Positions 29,058 to 38,716 of a DNA stretch of 64,000 nucleotides are shown in pieces. The notes under the pieces are model-generated. The model saw nothing but the letters and a program-made list of their open reading frames with translations, searched no databases and was not told where the DNA came from. The stretch covers positions 1-64,000 of the forward strand of contig WTJC01000038.1 in NCBI GenBank assembly GCA_011525015.1, written 5' to 3'. A program made the position numbers and the translations under genes. The stretch is from Flavobacteriales bacterium. GTDB taxonomy: Bacteria > Bacteroidota > Bacteroidia > Flavobacteriales > Flavobacteriaceae. Numbering within the stretch: position 1 is the first letter of the stretch; each line of letters begins with the position of its first letter.

Positions 29058-29729
29058 ATCCCGTCGTATGATTTTCCATACATCAGTATGCGGAAGATCT
29101 GCCTCAATTTCAATTTCTTTACCTGAAACCGGATGTGTAAAGGCAAGTGTTTTTGCCAGTAGCGATATGCTTTTATCAGAATTCGAACGCTTTGAACTAT
29201 ACTTTAAATCACCCTTAATAGGATATTGTATATGAGACAGTTGAGATCTAATTTGATGGTGTCTTCCTGTTTCAATCTTTACTTCAAGTAGGCTGTATGT
29301 TTTAAGTCTGTGTAACACCTGGTAATACAGCACAGCTTTCTTAGCTTTATCGCTATTAGAATTGGTGACAAAAGATTTATTTAGTTTGTGATTACGACTC
29401 AAATAATGCTCTAAACGCTGTTCTTCTCTATCAACTATACCTTCTACAACGGCCCAATAGGTCTTTTTTACCTTTTTTTCTGCGAATAATTTGTTCATTC
29501 TACTGAGTGCTTTTGAGGTTTTAGCAAATAGAATGATGCCAGAGGTCGGTCGATCAATGCGATGAATAACGCCTAAAAATACATTTCCCGGTTTTTCATC
29601 TCTTTTTTTGATAAAATCTTTGACAATTTCTACCATAGGCTTATCGCCAGTACTGTCTCCTTGCACTAATATACCGGACGGTTTATTTACGGCAATTAGA
29701 TGATTATCTTCATATAAAATCGCAATCAC
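29040..29729 (-). CDS. RluA-family pseudouridine synthase
   Basis: An rRNA or tRNA uridine-to-pseudouridine isomerase of 229 residues without an S4 domain. The catalytic aspartate lies in GVIHRIDRPTSGIILFAKT; other motifs are LYEDNHLIAVNKPSGILVQGD at the N-terminus and ETGRHHQIRSQLSHIQYPIKGD near the middle. The start codon is GTG, since no ATG precedes the conserved ILYEDNHL. It begins three bases after the panB stop, so it belongs to the panB operon. Which RNA position it modifies cannot be told. Confidence 0.93.
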   Translation of the reverse strand: MIAILYEDNHLIAVNKPSGILVQGDSTGDKPMVEIVKDFIKKRDEKPGNVFLGVIHRIDRPTSGIILFAKTSKALSRMNKLFAEKKVKKTYWAVVEGIVDREEQRLEHYLSRNHKLNKSFVTNSNSDKAKKAVLYYQVLHRLKTYSLLEVKIETGRHHQIRSQLSHIQYPIKGDLKYSSKRSNSDKSISLLAKTLAFTHPVSGKEIEIEADLPHTDVWKIIRRDLAAQL

Positions 29730-29732
29730 CTC

Positions 29733-30551
29733 TTAGTATTGTTCTTTTTCTGATGGAAAACTGTTGTCTTTGGTGTCTTTGACGTATTGCTGCACAGCAT
29801 TAGTGATTTCACTTTCAAGATCTAGGTATCTTCTTAAGAATCTGGGACTAAATTCTTTATTCATTCCCAGCATGTCGTTGACGACTAATACTTGTCCGTC
29901 CACTTTGGGTCCAGCGCCAATGCCAATAATTGGAATGTTCGTGTTATTACTGACAATTTCAGCCAATTTAGCAGGTACTTTTTCTAGTACTATTGCAAAA
30001 CATCCAATTTTTTCAAGCAAAGCCACATCTTCAAGCAATTTCTTAGCCTCTTCCTCTTCTCGAGCACGGACCGAATAGGTGCCAAATTTATATATGGATT
30101 GAGGCGTTAGACCTAAATGACCCATAACAGGAATACCTGCTTGAATAATTCTGCTTAAAGATTCCTTTATTTCAGCACCGCCCTCTACTTTGACCGCATG
30201 GGCTCCACTTTCTTTCATAATTCGTATGGCTGATCTCAATGCCTCTTTAGAATCACTTTGATAGGAACCAAAGGGAATATCGACTACAATAAGCGCCCGC
30301 TGAGCTGCTCTTACAACGCCTGATGCGTGATATATCATCTGATCTAAGGTGATAGGCAAGGTGGTTTCGTGACCTGCAAAGACATTACTTGCAGAATCTC
30401 CAACTAAAATCACATCTACTCCCGCGGCATCCACTAATTTAGCAGTAGAATAATCGTATGAGGTAAGCATTGCAATCTTCTGATTATTCAATTTCATTTC
30501 TTGCAATGATTTTACGGTTATCCGTTTATATTGTTTTTTTGCAGTAGACAT
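29733..30551 (-). CDS. panB: Ketopantoate hydroxymethyltransferase
   Basis: 3-methyl-2-oxobutanoate hydroxymethyltransferase, first committed step of pantothenate (CoA) synthesis; it takes a methylene group from 5,10-methylene-THF to 2-oxoisovalerate. At 272 residues it is full length. Motifs are [20 protein letters not shown], the metal site [26 protein letters not shown], the loop [16 protein letters not shown] and DMLGM. Its ATG lies 12 bases from the start of the divergent secreted protein gene. It uses the same precursor as leuA. Confidence 0.98.
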   Translation of the reverse strand: MSTAKKQYKRITVKSLQEMKLNNQKIAMLTSYDYSTAKLVDAAGVDVILVGDSASNVFAGHETTLPITLDQMIYHASGVVRAAQRALIVVDIPFGSYQSDSKEALRSAIRIMKESGAHAVKVEGGAEIKESLSRIIQAGIPVMGHLGLTPQSIYKFGTYSVRAREEEEAKKLLEDVALLEKIGCFAIVLEKVPAKLAEIVSNNTNIPIIGIGAGPKVDGQVLVVNDMLGMNKEFSPRFLRRYLDLESEITNAVQQYVKDTKDNSFPSEKEQY

Positions 30552-30563
30552 AATAAAAATTTA

Positions 30564-31007
30564 ATGATGCAATTTACGAATAGAACACTAATTGTGCTTA
30601 TGATATTTTCATTTGGTTCACTCTTTGGTCAACAAAAGCCTGCAGATTTCGTTAAAACCTTCTTTGAGGATTTTCATCGACAAGATACTACGCAATTAGC
30701 GGCTCATTTCAACAGCGAGGCTGTGATGAAATCGATAAGTAAAGATGAAAATGGACAAACGCGAATCGCTTCAGTAGAAATAGATCGGTTTGTTCGAAGT
30801 ATTGGTAGTATTCCGTCTGATCGAAAATTTGAGGAGAAAATATTATCCTACGAGGTACAAGAAGACGATTTAATGGCACAAGTGTGGACTCCTTACGAAT
30901 TTTACGTAAATCAAAACTTATCCCATACGGGTGTCAATGTATTTGTTTTGAGTAAAGTAAATGAGGAGTGGAAAATTGTTTTTCTAATTGATACGCGTTA
31001 CCGTTGA
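30564..31007 (+). CDS. Secreted NTF2-like (SnoaL-type) protein
   Basis: About 147 residues from the double ATG at 30564/30567. The upstream in-frame extension to 30531 is rejected because it overlaps panB and would precede the signal peptide. The N-terminus is a signal peptide (hydrophobic LIVLMIFSFGSLFG, then QQ), suggesting export to the periplasm. The mature part has the pattern of a small NTF2-like cone: FVKTFFEDFHRQDTTQLAAHF helix pair, then strands ending in GVNVFVLSKVNEEWKIVFLID. Function is unknown. It converges on sdaA with four bases between. Confidence 0.7.
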   Translation: MMQFTNRTLIVLMIFSFGSLFGQQKPADFVKTFFEDFHRQDTTQLAAHFNSEAVMKSISKDENGQTRIASVEIDRFVRSIGSIPSDRKFEEKILSYEVQEDDLMAQVWTPYEFYVNQNLSHTGVNVFVLSKVNEEWKIVFLIDTRYR

Positions 31008-31011
31008 TTTT

Positions 31012-32436
31012 TTAACAATCTGTAAAGGCTACGTTTATAGCTAAGCCACCTTTAGAGGTTTCTTTGTATTTGACACTCATGTCTTTAGCCGTTTCCCACA
31101 AGGTGTTGATTACCTGATCTAATGAAACCTTGGAGTCTTCGGGGTTGGAGGCTAATGCCAATTCGGCTGCATTAATTGCTTTGATCGCTCCCATAGAGTT
31201 GCGTTCTATACACGGAATTTGAACTAGGCCTTTGATGGGGTCACAGGTCAATCCGAGGTGGTGTTCCATGGCAATTTCGGCAGCCATCATAACCTGCTCA
31301 GGACTTCCACCCATGACCTCTGTTAATCCAGCTGCAGCCATTGCTGAGGATACTCCAATTTCCGCTTGACATCCGCCCATAGCGGCTGAAATGGTCGCTC
31401 CTTTTTTAAAAATACTGCCAATTTCGCCAGAAACTAACAGGAATTTTCGAATATGGCTGATGTCTGCCTGGTGATTTTCTATGGTGAGGTAATAGAGTAG
31501 TACGGCGGGTATGACTCCAGCACTTCCGTTAGTAGGGGCTGTTACTACGCGGCCTAAGGCAGCATTGACTTCATTTACGGCAAGGGCATAACAACTGACC
31601 CATTGCAGTATTTCACGAAATTTCACCTCTGTTGCACGTATGGCTTCAATCCAATCAGAAACATCCTTGTAAGTACTGTTTTTAATTAATTTGAGATGAA
31701 GATCAAAAGCTCTGCGCTTCACATTTATACCTCCTGGAAGAATCCCTTGACTATGACAACCCTCATAAATTGAAGAAAGCATGGTATTCCAAATAAAATC
31801 TAACTGTTCATTGACTTCTTCTTCACTGCCTATGCAGCATTCATTTTCCAAGACAATTTGTGAAATTGATTTGGACTGCTCAGCGCAATAGGAGGTCAAG
31901 TTTTGTGCTGAATTTATGGGGTATTTGAGTTTGAATTCTTTTTTTGAAGCATCGATAACGCCATTTTCATCTTCGACAAAACCTCCACCCACAGAATAAT
32001 AGGTCTTAACGATATCAGTAGAACCTCGGCCTTTCAAGGCAGCTTCAAATTTTAGGGTATTGGCATGTTCAGGAATACTAACAAAATCAAAGTGTAGATT
32101 TTTTTCGATATCAAAGTCTATTTCAACAGTTGAACTGAGTTGAAGTCGCTTTTGTGTTTTGATACGTTCAAAAGAAGACATTATAGAAGCGGTAGAAATC
32201 TGCTTGAAATCTTTTGACTCAAGCCCCATACAGATTGCAATGTCTGTAGCGTGACCTTTTCCCGTCAATGCCAATGAGCCATACAAGCTTAGATTGAGAC
32301 TTTTTACATCGCTTAATTCTGTGATACTACTGAGGTGCTTTATAAAGTCTTGAGCGGCCTTCCAAGGACCTAAGGTGTGAGAACTCGATGGGCCAACACC
32401 AACTTTAAACATGTCAAAAACGCTTATTGCACTCAT
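31012..32436 (-). CDS. sdaA: L-serine ammonia-lyase, single chain
   Basis: An iron-sulfur L-serine dehydratase of 474 residues that converts serine into pyruvate and ammonia. The N-terminal beta domain begins [21 protein letters not shown]. The catalytic alpha domain has [39 protein letters not shown] and [22 protein letters not shown], supplying the cysteines that hold the cluster. The two-domain single-chain form matches the E. coli type. It is monocistronic, divergent from dnaK. Confidence 0.97.
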   Translation of the reverse strand: MSAISVFDMFKVGVGPSSSHTLGPWKAAQDFIKHLSSITELSDVKSLNLSLYGSLALTGKGHATDIAICMGLESKDFKQISTASIMSSFERIKTQKRLQLSSTVEIDFDIEKNLHFDFVSIPEHANTLKFEAALKGRGSTDIVKTYYSVGGGFVEDENGVIDASKKEFKLKYPINSAQNLTSYCAEQSKSISQIVLENECCIGSEEEVNEQLDFIWNTMLSSIYEGCHSQGILPGGINVKRRAFDLHLKLIKNSTYKDVSDWIEAIRATEVKFREILQWVSCYALAVNEVNAALGRVVTAPTNGSAGVIPAVLLYYLTIENHQADISHIRKFLLVSGEIGSIFKKGATISAAMGGCQAEIGVSSAMAAAGLTEVMGGSPEQVMMAAEIAMEHHLGLTCDPIKGLVQIPCIERNSMGAIKAINAAELALASNPEDSKVSLDQVINTLWETAKDMSVKYKETSKGGLAINVAFTDC

Positions 32437-32496
32437 TAACTATGGTCTGGTTTCTGTCGAAATTACATTATTTTCTGCATTCCAATCTCAAAAAAA

Positions 32497-32536
32497 TGAC
32501 AGCTTGTCAGTTTTATCACAATGGCATACTGATTGA
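32497..32536 (+). promoter_or_regulatory. Heat-shock-type promoter/operator of dnaK
   Basis: A perfect inverted repeat TGACA-GCT-TGTCA (32497-32509) is followed after 13 bases by GG-N10-GA (GG 32523-32524, GA 32535-32536). If GG/GA act like -24/-12 elements, the start would be near 32547, about 25 bases before the ATG. No TAnnTTTG box is present in the gap. clpB has the same elements. Confidence 0.55.
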
Positions 32537-32571
32537 CATAGGTACAGCAGAAATTATTGAAATAACATACT

Positions 32572-34488
32572 ATGAGTAAAATAATAGGTATTGACTTAGG
32601 AACTACGAATTCTTGTGTTTCTGTAATGGAAGGTAACGACCCTGTAGTTATCCCCAATGCAGAGGGAAAAAGAACAACTCCATCGATGATTGCTTTCGTC
32701 GAAGGTGGGGAAATTAAGGTTGGTGATTCTGCAAAGCGTCAAGCTGTTACAAACCCTGAAAAAACCATTTATTCGATAAAGCGTTTTATGGGGAATAAAT
32801 TTTCTGAATCTTCGAAAGAAGTAGACAGAGTGCCTTATAAGGTTTTAAAAGGAGATAATGATACACCAAGAGTGGATATAGACGGGAGACTTTACACTCC
32901 ACAAGAACTCTCTGCCATGATTCTTCAAAAAATGAAGAAAACAGCTGAAGACTACCTTGGACAAGATGTAAGTAGAGCGGTAATTACAGTTCCAGCTTAT
33001 TTTAACGATGCCCAACGTCAAGCGACGAAAGAGGCGGGAGAAATTGCTGGTCTTACGGTAGAACGAATTATCAATGAACCCACTGCAGCATCTCTTGCCT
33101 ATGGATTAGATAAAAAAACCACAGATCAAAAAATCGTTGTTTTTGATTTTGGTGGAGGAACTCACGATGTATCGATTTTAGAGTTAGGAGACGGTGTTTT
33201 TGAAGTTTTGGCGACTGATGGAGATACGCATTTAGGAGGTGACGATGTCGATCAAAAAATTATTGATTGGTTAGCAGAAGAATTCAAATCTGATGAGGGA
33301 ATTGATTTAAGAGACGATTCAATGGCACTGCAACGCTTGAGAGAGGCTGCCGAAAAAGCGAAAATTGAATTATCTGCTTCAGCACAGACAGAAATAAACT
33401 TACCATACGTGACTGCCACTGCTTCAGGACCAAAACACTTGGTAAGAACACTTTCTAGAGCAAAATTCGAGCAACTCATAGACGATTTAGTAGAACGTAC
33501 GATTCGTCCATGTGAAACTGCACTTTCAAATGCGGGATTGTCGAAAAGTGATATTGATGAAATTATTCTTGTTGGAGGTTCTACAAGAATCCCTGCAGTT
33601 CAAGCTGCTGTTGAAAAATTCTTTGGTAAAGCGCCTTCAAAAGGAGTGAATCCAGATGAGGTTGTAGCTGTTGGAGCTGCGATACAAGGTGGTGTACTAA
33701 CAGGTGATGTAAAAGATGTATTACTCTTAGACGTAACTCCGCTTTCATTGGGAATTGAAACCATGGGAGGAGTTGCTACCAAATTAATTGAATCTAATAC
33801 GACGATTCCAACCAAGAAATCTCAAGTGTTTTCTACGGCTGCTGACAATCAACCCTCTGTTGAAATTCATGTTATCCAAGGAGAGCGTCCAATGGCTGGA
33901 GACAATAAAACCATAGGTAGATTTCATTTAGACGGCATCCCACCAGCACCGAGAGGAACACCTCAAATTGAAGTGACTTTTGATATTGATGCCAATGGTA
34001 TTATCAAAGTTTCAGCAACAGATAAGGCAACAGGTAAATCTCAAGACATTCGTATTGAGGCCTCTTCAGGACTTACTCAAGAAGAAATTGAGAAAATGAA
34101 AGCTGAAGCTGAAGCCAATGCAGAATCTGATAAAAAGGCGATGGAAAAGGCAGATACGCTCAACAAGGCCGATCAAATGATCTTTGAAACAGACAAACAA
34201 CTCAAAGAATTTGGAGATAAATTATCTGATGATAAGAAGAAGCCGATTGAAGAAGCTTTAGATGCTTTGAAAAAAGCCTACGAGACCAAAGAAGTTGAAG
34301 CGATTCAGCCTGCTCTAGACCAAATCAATGAAGCTTGGAAGAATGCCTCTGAAGAGATGTATAAAGCTCAGGCTGAAAATGCAGGAGGAGCAGGAGGCGA
34401 TGCTGGACCAGGAGCTGGAACTAGCGCTGAAGGATCTAGTGAGGATGCAGATAATGTAGAGGACGTAGATTTCGAAGAAGTTAAATAA
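32572..34488 (+). CDS. dnaK: Molecular chaperone DnaK (Hsp70)
   Basis: Full-length Hsp70 (638 residues). The ATPase domain (1 to about 380) starts [17 protein letters not shown] and contains [13 protein letters not shown] and the [11 protein letters not shown] motif. The linker [18 protein letters not shown] leads to the substrate-binding domain, followed by a helical lid and a Gly/Ala-rich tail ending [10 protein letters not shown], close to the usual EEVD-like end. It folds nascent and stressed proteins with DnaJ and GrpE; those partners are not adjacent, so dnaK is transcribed alone and followed by a terminator. Confidence 0.99.
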   Translation: MSKIIGIDLGTTNSCVSVMEGNDPVVIPNAEGKRTTPSMIAFVEGGEIKVGDSAKRQAVTNPEKTIYSIKRFMGNKFSESSKEVDRVPYKVLKGDNDTPRVDIDGRLYTPQELSAMILQKMKKTAEDYLGQDVSRAVITVPAYFNDAQRQATKEAGEIAGLTVERIINEPTAASLAYGLDKKTTDQKIVVFDFGGGTHDVSILELGDGVFEVLATDGDTHLGGDDVDQKIIDWLAEEFKSDEGIDLRDDSMALQRLREAAEKAKIELSASAQTEINLPYVTATASGPKHLVRTLSRAKFEQLIDDLVERTIRPCETALSNAGLSKSDIDEIILVGGSTRIPAVQAAVEKFFGKAPSKGVNPDEVVAVGAAIQGGVLTGDVKDVLLLDVTPLSLGIETMGGVATKLIESNTTIPTKKSQVFSTAADNQPSVEIHVIQGERPMAGDNKTIGRFHLDGIPPAPRGTPQIEVTFDIDANGIIKVSATDKATGKSQDIRIEASSGLTQEEIEKMKAEAEANAESDKKAMEKADTLNKADQMIFETDKQLKEFGDKLSDDKKKPIEEALDALKKAYETKEVEAIQPALDQINEAWKNASEEMYKAQAENAGGAGGDAGPGAGTSAEGSSEDADNVEDVDFEEVK

Positions 34489-34514
34489 GATTTAACACCT
34501 ATTTTTTCGTTGAA

Positions 34515-34549
34515 AAGAAGTCACAATTTTAGTGGCTTCTTTGCTTTTA
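34515..34549 (+). terminator. Rho-independent terminator after dnaK
   Basis: Arms AAGAAGTCAC (34515-34524) and GTGGCTTCTT (34532-34541) pair with one G-U wobble around a seven-base loop, followed by a weak T-rich run (TGCTTTTAT). The distal arm overlaps the -33 element of the tRNA-Ser promoter. Confidence 0.65.
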
Positions 34550-34572
34550 TAGAAAAAACAATGTTATATTTG
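34540..34572 (+). promoter_or_regulatory. Promoter of tRNA-Ser
   Basis: TTTG at 34540-34543, a spacer of 21 bases, then TATATTTG at 34565-34572. This is the best full match to the Bacteroidota promoter (TTTG, 19-21 bases, TAnnTTTG) in the window. The mature tRNA begins 11 bases after the box. Confidence 0.7.
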
Positions 34573-34582
34573 CTGCCCATTA

Positions 34583-34667
34583 GGAGAGATGGCAGAGTGG
34601 TCGAATGCGGTGGTCTTGAAAACCATTGAGGGTCACACCTCCGGGGGTTCGAATCCCTCTCTCTCCG
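34583..34667 (+). tRNA. tRNA-Ser (anticodon TGA)
   Basis: An 85-base class II tRNA. The acceptor arms GGAGAGA (34583-34589) and TCTCTCC (34660-34666) pair fully, with discriminator G. The anticodon loop CTTGAAA (34615-34621) holds TGA at 34617-34619, read as serine. A long variable arm (GAGGGTCACACCTC) and the T loop GGTTCGAATCC support the serine class. The CCA end is not encoded. UNN-reading tRNAs such as this one are natural MiaA substrates, and the loop has A at positions 36-38. Confidence 0.97.
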
Positions 34668-34672
34668 CATCG

Positions 34673-34701
34673 AAAGCCCCATTTGGGGCTTTTCTTTTTT
34701 T
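34673..34701 (+). terminator. Rho-independent terminator after tRNA-Ser
   Basis: AAAGCCCC and GGGGCTTT form a perfect stem around an ATTT loop, followed by TCTTTTTTT. Confidence 0.85.
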
Positions 34702-34756
34702 AGGCTTAAACCTTCCTAAAAATTAATGGTCTAATAAAAGAATTTATGTATTTCTT

Positions 34757-35884
34757 ATGCGTTACTTTTTTGCATTAATCGCACTAGCACTAGTATCTCA
34801 ATCTTGTATTGAGCCAGTGGAACCTGAATTTCAATACATTGAAAATGTTTTATTTGTTGAAGGATTGGCATCTACCGCTGAAGGTACCAGTTTTGTCAGC
34901 ATAAGACAGGCTTTTACTGAATTTGGGATTTATCAAACCTCTTTTGTAGAAGGGGCATCAGTAAGCGTAGAGAACATAGACACAGGGGTTCAAACAGCGT
35001 TTTCAGAAGACCGAGAAAGTTATGTTGCTCCAACAGATTTTGTAGTAAATCCTGGAGAATCCTATAAACTTATTGTAGATCTACCGGATGGAAGAAGAAT
35101 AGAGTCTAATGCTGAAAGTACTGTTGATGCTGTTGAGATCGACGCTGTTCAAATAAATTACGAGTCAGAACTCTACTTTGACGAAGAATTGGAGCGTAAT
35201 ATTCCTGGTCATCAAATGAGAGTTGATTTTTTGGATCCTGTGAATGTGCCAAATTATTACTATTTCACCTATCGGCTTTTAGAGGACTTAAAATTTTGCG
35301 AACGCTGTTATGACGGAATTTTGAGAGACGGCTCGTGTTACAGACCTCCTGGATTTAGAAACTTTCCAGATTACTACGATTATCAGTGTGATACTGAATG
35401 CTGGAAAATTCGGTTTCCAGAATCGATTATTTTATATGACGATCAATTTTCAGACGGATTAACTATTGAAAATTTTTATGTGGATAACCTTCCGCTGTAC
35501 ACCAGAACTGATGCCCTGGTAGAATTGCAGCTTTGGACGTTGTCAGAAGAGGCATACCGTTACTACAAGGTCCTAAAAGATTTAGTGGATAATAATATTG
35601 GATTTAACGCACCTCCTCCTGCGCCTTTAGTGGGTAATATGAGAAATGTTCTAGATGATGAAGATTTTGTTTTTGGTCGTTTTTCTGTGGCAGCAGCCTC
35701 GACTACAGCGGTTTTTATCGAACGTGAAACGCTTACCGATTTACCTATTGATCCTATTTTACCCGTTGTATTCGAGCCTACGCTAAATTCGCCTTATCCG
35801 CCTCCGGCTACTATATTGGCACCTTGTAATGAATCGAGATATCGCACTGCGATAAAACCTGAAAATTGGATTGACAATGAATAA
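34757..35884 (+). CDS. DUF4249 outer-membrane-type lipoprotein
   Basis: A lipoprotein of 375 residues: a short signal segment ends in SQSC (Cys17 or so). The mature part starts with a transthyretin-like beta domain (about 35-130, including VSVENIDTGVQTAF and NPGESYKLIVDLPDG) and contains the cysteine-rich segment CERCYDG ... CYRPPG ... CDTECWKI that I associate with DUF4249 proteins. These pair with TonB-dependent receptors in Bacteroidota, presumably as surface partners in nutrient uptake. Its end overlaps the receptor gene downstream by eight bases. The substrate is unknown. Confidence 0.85.
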   Translation: MRYFFALIALALVSQSCIEPVEPEFQYIENVLFVEGLASTAEGTSFVSIRQAFTEFGIYQTSFVEGASVSVENIDTGVQTAFSEDRESYVAPTDFVVNPGESYKLIVDLPDGRRIESNAESTVDAVEIDAVQINYESELYFDEELERNIPGHQMRVDFLDPVNVPNYYYFTYRLLEDLKFCERCYDGILRDGSCYRPPGFRNFPDYYDYQCDTECWKIRFPESIILYDDQFSDGLTIENFYVDNLPLYTRTDALVELQLWTLSEEAYRYYKVLKDLVDNNIGFNAPPPAPLVGNMRNVLDDEDFVFGRFSVAAASTTAVFIERETLTDLPIDPILPVVFEPTLNSPYPPPATILAPCNESRYRTAIKPENWIDNE

Positions 35885-38246
35885 AGTGGTTTTCTATATA
35901 GCGCTCATGGGTTTAAGCATAGGTGCTTTTGCTCAAAACAAATTTGATTTAAATGTTGAGGTCATTGATGCTAAGACGAACATGTTTTTAGAAAGTGCAG
36001 AGGTGATTATTGAACCTTGTCAATGCGGTGGAGTTACTGATTCAAAAGGGTTTTTTGAAATTGAATTGGTTGAGGATGATTACAATATATCCATTGCCTA
36101 TATAGGTTATCGCACTGAGCAGCGCAATATTAGATTAGATCGAGACCGATTTATTCGAGTTGAGCTCAATGAAGAAACAGAAGAACTTGAGGAGATTGTC
36201 CTAAGTGCAAAATCATTGATGGAATCTATTGAATCTCCACAAATGGGGGCACTTTACATCAATACACTGGTAATGAAAAAACTGCCTGCTGTTGCTGGTG
36301 AATACGACATACTGAAGTCTATGACCATGCTTTCGGGAATCACTAATTCGGGCGAGATCAGTAATGGATTATCAGTACGAGGAGGAACCTTAGATCAAAA
36401 TTTACTTCTTTTCGAATACGCTCCTGTTTTTAATGCAACCCACCTTTTTGGACTGTTCTCGGTATTTACCCCAGAGGCGGTTTCATCTGTTAATCTATAC
36501 CGAGCAAATATTCCATCGAGATACGGTGGTCGTTCAACTTCGGTATTAGATTTGAGAGTTGCGAACCCTTTAGTTGAAAAACCGCAGATAAAAGGTTCTT
36601 TAGGAATAGTCTCTTCACATTTATCGGTACAAACCCCTCTAATTGAGAATAAACTATACCTGGGCGCTCATTCAAGAGTAGGCTTTACAGATTTTTTACT
36701 GCCCTTATTTTCAAAGCGTTTGCAAAATAGTAAGGCAAATTTTTATGACGCCACTATTAAACTACAATACTTAGCTGGGGTCAATGACCAGATATCACTT
36801 ACGGCGTTTAGAACCAATGATTTTTATCAACTCGACTTGATTTCTAAAATTGACAATATCAACTCAGATATCAATCAATACGATTTCTCGACATCAAACT
36901 ATTCGTTGAATTGGACACATTCGTTTTCTGATGATGCCTATTTGAAAACCATAGCCGTCAATAGTTTTTACAGTCCAAAGACGATATTTCCTGATAACGC
37001 TTCTGACAATGAGGTGGTGTATTCTTCAAGTATTGGATATCAGGCGCTTCACAACGAATATTACAAAACGGTCAGTGATCGCTTTAAGTATTATATCGGG
37101 CAACAATCAATATTATATGATCTCAAACCGGGTACATTAGCTCCTGGAAGTAGTTTGAGCGTAAAAGGTGTTGAATTGGCAAATGAAAAAGCATCATTAT
37201 TGTCACCCTATGCCAATGTTGAATTCGCCTTCTCTGATAAACTTAGAAGCTCTGTAGGGTTGCGATTAAATCGATTCGATTTAGATGCTGACGATGCTGA
37301 GTCAAATGCAACCGATGAGCTTGAACTCAATACGACCTATTATGGGGTGGAACCTCGTTTGGGAATAAGTTGGAATCTGACAGACAACAGTTCTATCAAA
37401 ATGAGTTTTGCACGTCTTCATCAATACCTGCAAAATATTTATAATTCAACGACACCTTTGCCCACATCGAGATGGAAGTTAAGTGATGCGTACATCAAGC
37501 CTCAGTCGAGTAACTCCTATGGCCTAGGATATTATCAATCCCTACGTGATGGGGAAGTAGATTTTTCTATCGAGGCCTATTACAGAAACTCAGCGAATAA
37601 TTTAACCTATAAACCAGGAGCAGATTTCTTTTTAGAGCCCCGAATCCAAGATGAAATCATTCAGGCTGACGGAAAAGCCTATGGGGTAGAATTGAACTTT
37701 GCTAAAACCCAAGGAAAGGTGAATGGTTGGGTCAACTACACTTATTCCAGAAGTTTTTTAAAGTCTTTTGCTGAAAAATTAGGTGATAGAGTGAACAACA
37801 ACAAGTGGTACGCTTCTGATTTTGATCGCCCTCATATTCTAAATGCTACTATTAATCTAGAAGGAGACATTTACAATACATGGAGTTTTAATGCGACCTA
37901 TCAGTCAGGCCGTCCTTACACGGTGGCTAATTCAATTGTAGACATTCAAGATTTAACGGTTCCCATTTTTATTGAGCGGAACAACTCTAGATTGAGACCC
38001 TATTACAGATTTGATTTTTCTTGGAAGGTAAAATACGGTAAAAAGGTAAATCGAAGATGGGTAGGAGATTGGACCTTTACCATATACAATATCACAGGTC
38101 GAAAAAACCCATTTAATCTCTATTACGAGCAAAGACAAGCCAATTTAAACACGGAGATTTTTCTGGACAGCCCATTGGGATCCTATGAATTAGCTGTTTT
38201 GAATTCACCAATATTGGCGCTGACCTATAATTTTGTCTTTGATTAA
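35877..38246 (+). CDS. TonB-dependent receptor with carboxypeptidase-like N-domain
   Basis: An outer-membrane beta-barrel transporter of 789 residues from the ATG at 35877. A signal peptide (ending GAFAQ) is followed by a carboxypeptidase-regulatory-like domain (about 22-105, VTDSKGFFEIEL, IAYIGYRTEQ), the plug (about 115-240, with LSVRGGTLDQNLLLFEYAPVFN) and a barrel with many alternating aromatic strands, ending in an aromatic residue (LTYNFVFD). It is not a full-length SusC (about 1000 residues) but the smaller type usual beside DUF4249. Its stop shares TTAA (38243-38246) with the convergent ABA4-like gene. Confidence 0.92.
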   Translation: MNKVVFYIALMGLSIGAFAQNKFDLNVEVIDAKTNMFLESAEVIIEPCQCGGVTDSKGFFEIELVEDDYNISIAYIGYRTEQRNIRLDRDRFIRVELNEETEELEEIVLSAKSLMESIESPQMGALYINTLVMKKLPAVAGEYDILKSMTMLSGITNSGEISNGLSVRGGTLDQNLLLFEYAPVFNATHLFGLFSVFTPEAVSSVNLYRANIPSRYGGRSTSVLDLRVANPLVEKPQIKGSLGIVSSHLSVQTPLIENKLYLGAHSRVGFTDFLLPLFSKRLQNSKANFYDATIKLQYLAGVNDQISLTAFRTNDFYQLDLISKIDNINSDINQYDFSTSNYSLNWTHSFSDDAYLKTIAVNSFYSPKTIFPDNASDNEVVYSSSIGYQALHNEYYKTVSDRFKYYIGQQSILYDLKPGTLAPGSSLSVKGVELANEKASLLSPYANVEFAFSDKLRSSVGLRLNRFDLDADDAESNATDELELNTTYYGVEPRLGISWNLTDNSSIKMSFARLHQYLQNIYNSTTPLPTSRWKLSDAYIKPQSSNSYGLGYYQSLRDGEVDFSIEAYYRNSANNLTYKPGADFFLEPRIQDEIIQADGKAYGVELNFAKTQGKVNGWVNYTYSRSFLKSFAEKLGDRVNNNKWYASDFDRPHILNATINLEGDIYNTWSFNATYQSGRPYTVANSIVDIQDLTVPIFIERNNSRLRPYYRFDFSWKVKYGKKVNRRWVGDWTFTIYNITGRKNPFNLYYEQRQANLNTEIFLDSPLGSYELAVLNSPILALTYNFVFD

Positions 38247-38668
38247 AAGGTGAAGCTTTTTCGGAGAAATAATCTTAAAAGTAGATAGAGCAACAAACCA
38301 AAAGGGCCGGAGAAGAAACAAAACAACAGGCAAGGAATTAAAACGAATGGAGGAATATCATTCTTTTTTCCATCCCTTGCGATATACATCCCTGCGACAA
38401 GGTCAAAGCACAGATAGTGAATCCAACCCGTAAGTACTAAATTTTGGTCTGCAAACATTCCTGTGAGTCCTTCTAATGTTTGAAATCCAGCCATGTCAAA
38501 ATTTGAAATTCCTGAGAAAAGTAAAAAAGTGTAAAGTGCTGCAAATCCCGAAATTACAATTCTAAAAACCCATTGCTGTATGTTGTTGTTGTAGGTTCCG
38601 ATCATAAGAAATATCCATGCAAAAAAGGCAATGCTATTGACTAGGGTATATAGAGAAGATGCGTCCAT
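38243..38668 (-). CDS. ABA4-like membrane protein
   Basis: A 141-residue protein with four predicted transmembrane helices. The central segment FADQNLVLTGWIHYLCFDLVAG followed by PPFVLIPCLLFCFFSGPFGLLLY matches the ABA4-like (DUF4281) family, known from plants for neoxanthin formation. The function in bacteria is unknown; carotenoid modification is a guess only. It sits between a receptor and a TSUP transporter and shares an operon with neither. Confidence 0.8.
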   Translation of the reverse strand: MDASSLYTLVNSIAFFAWIFLMIGTYNNNIQQWVFRIVISGFAALYTFLLFSGISNFDMAGFQTLEGLTGMFADQNLVLTGWIHYLCFDLVAGMYIARDGKKNDIPPFVLIPCLLFCFFSGPFGLLLYLLLRLFLRKSFTF

Positions 38669-38716
38669 TGAACTTATTTTGAATTAAATATACTTGTAAT
38701 CTACTATTTTTATGCC

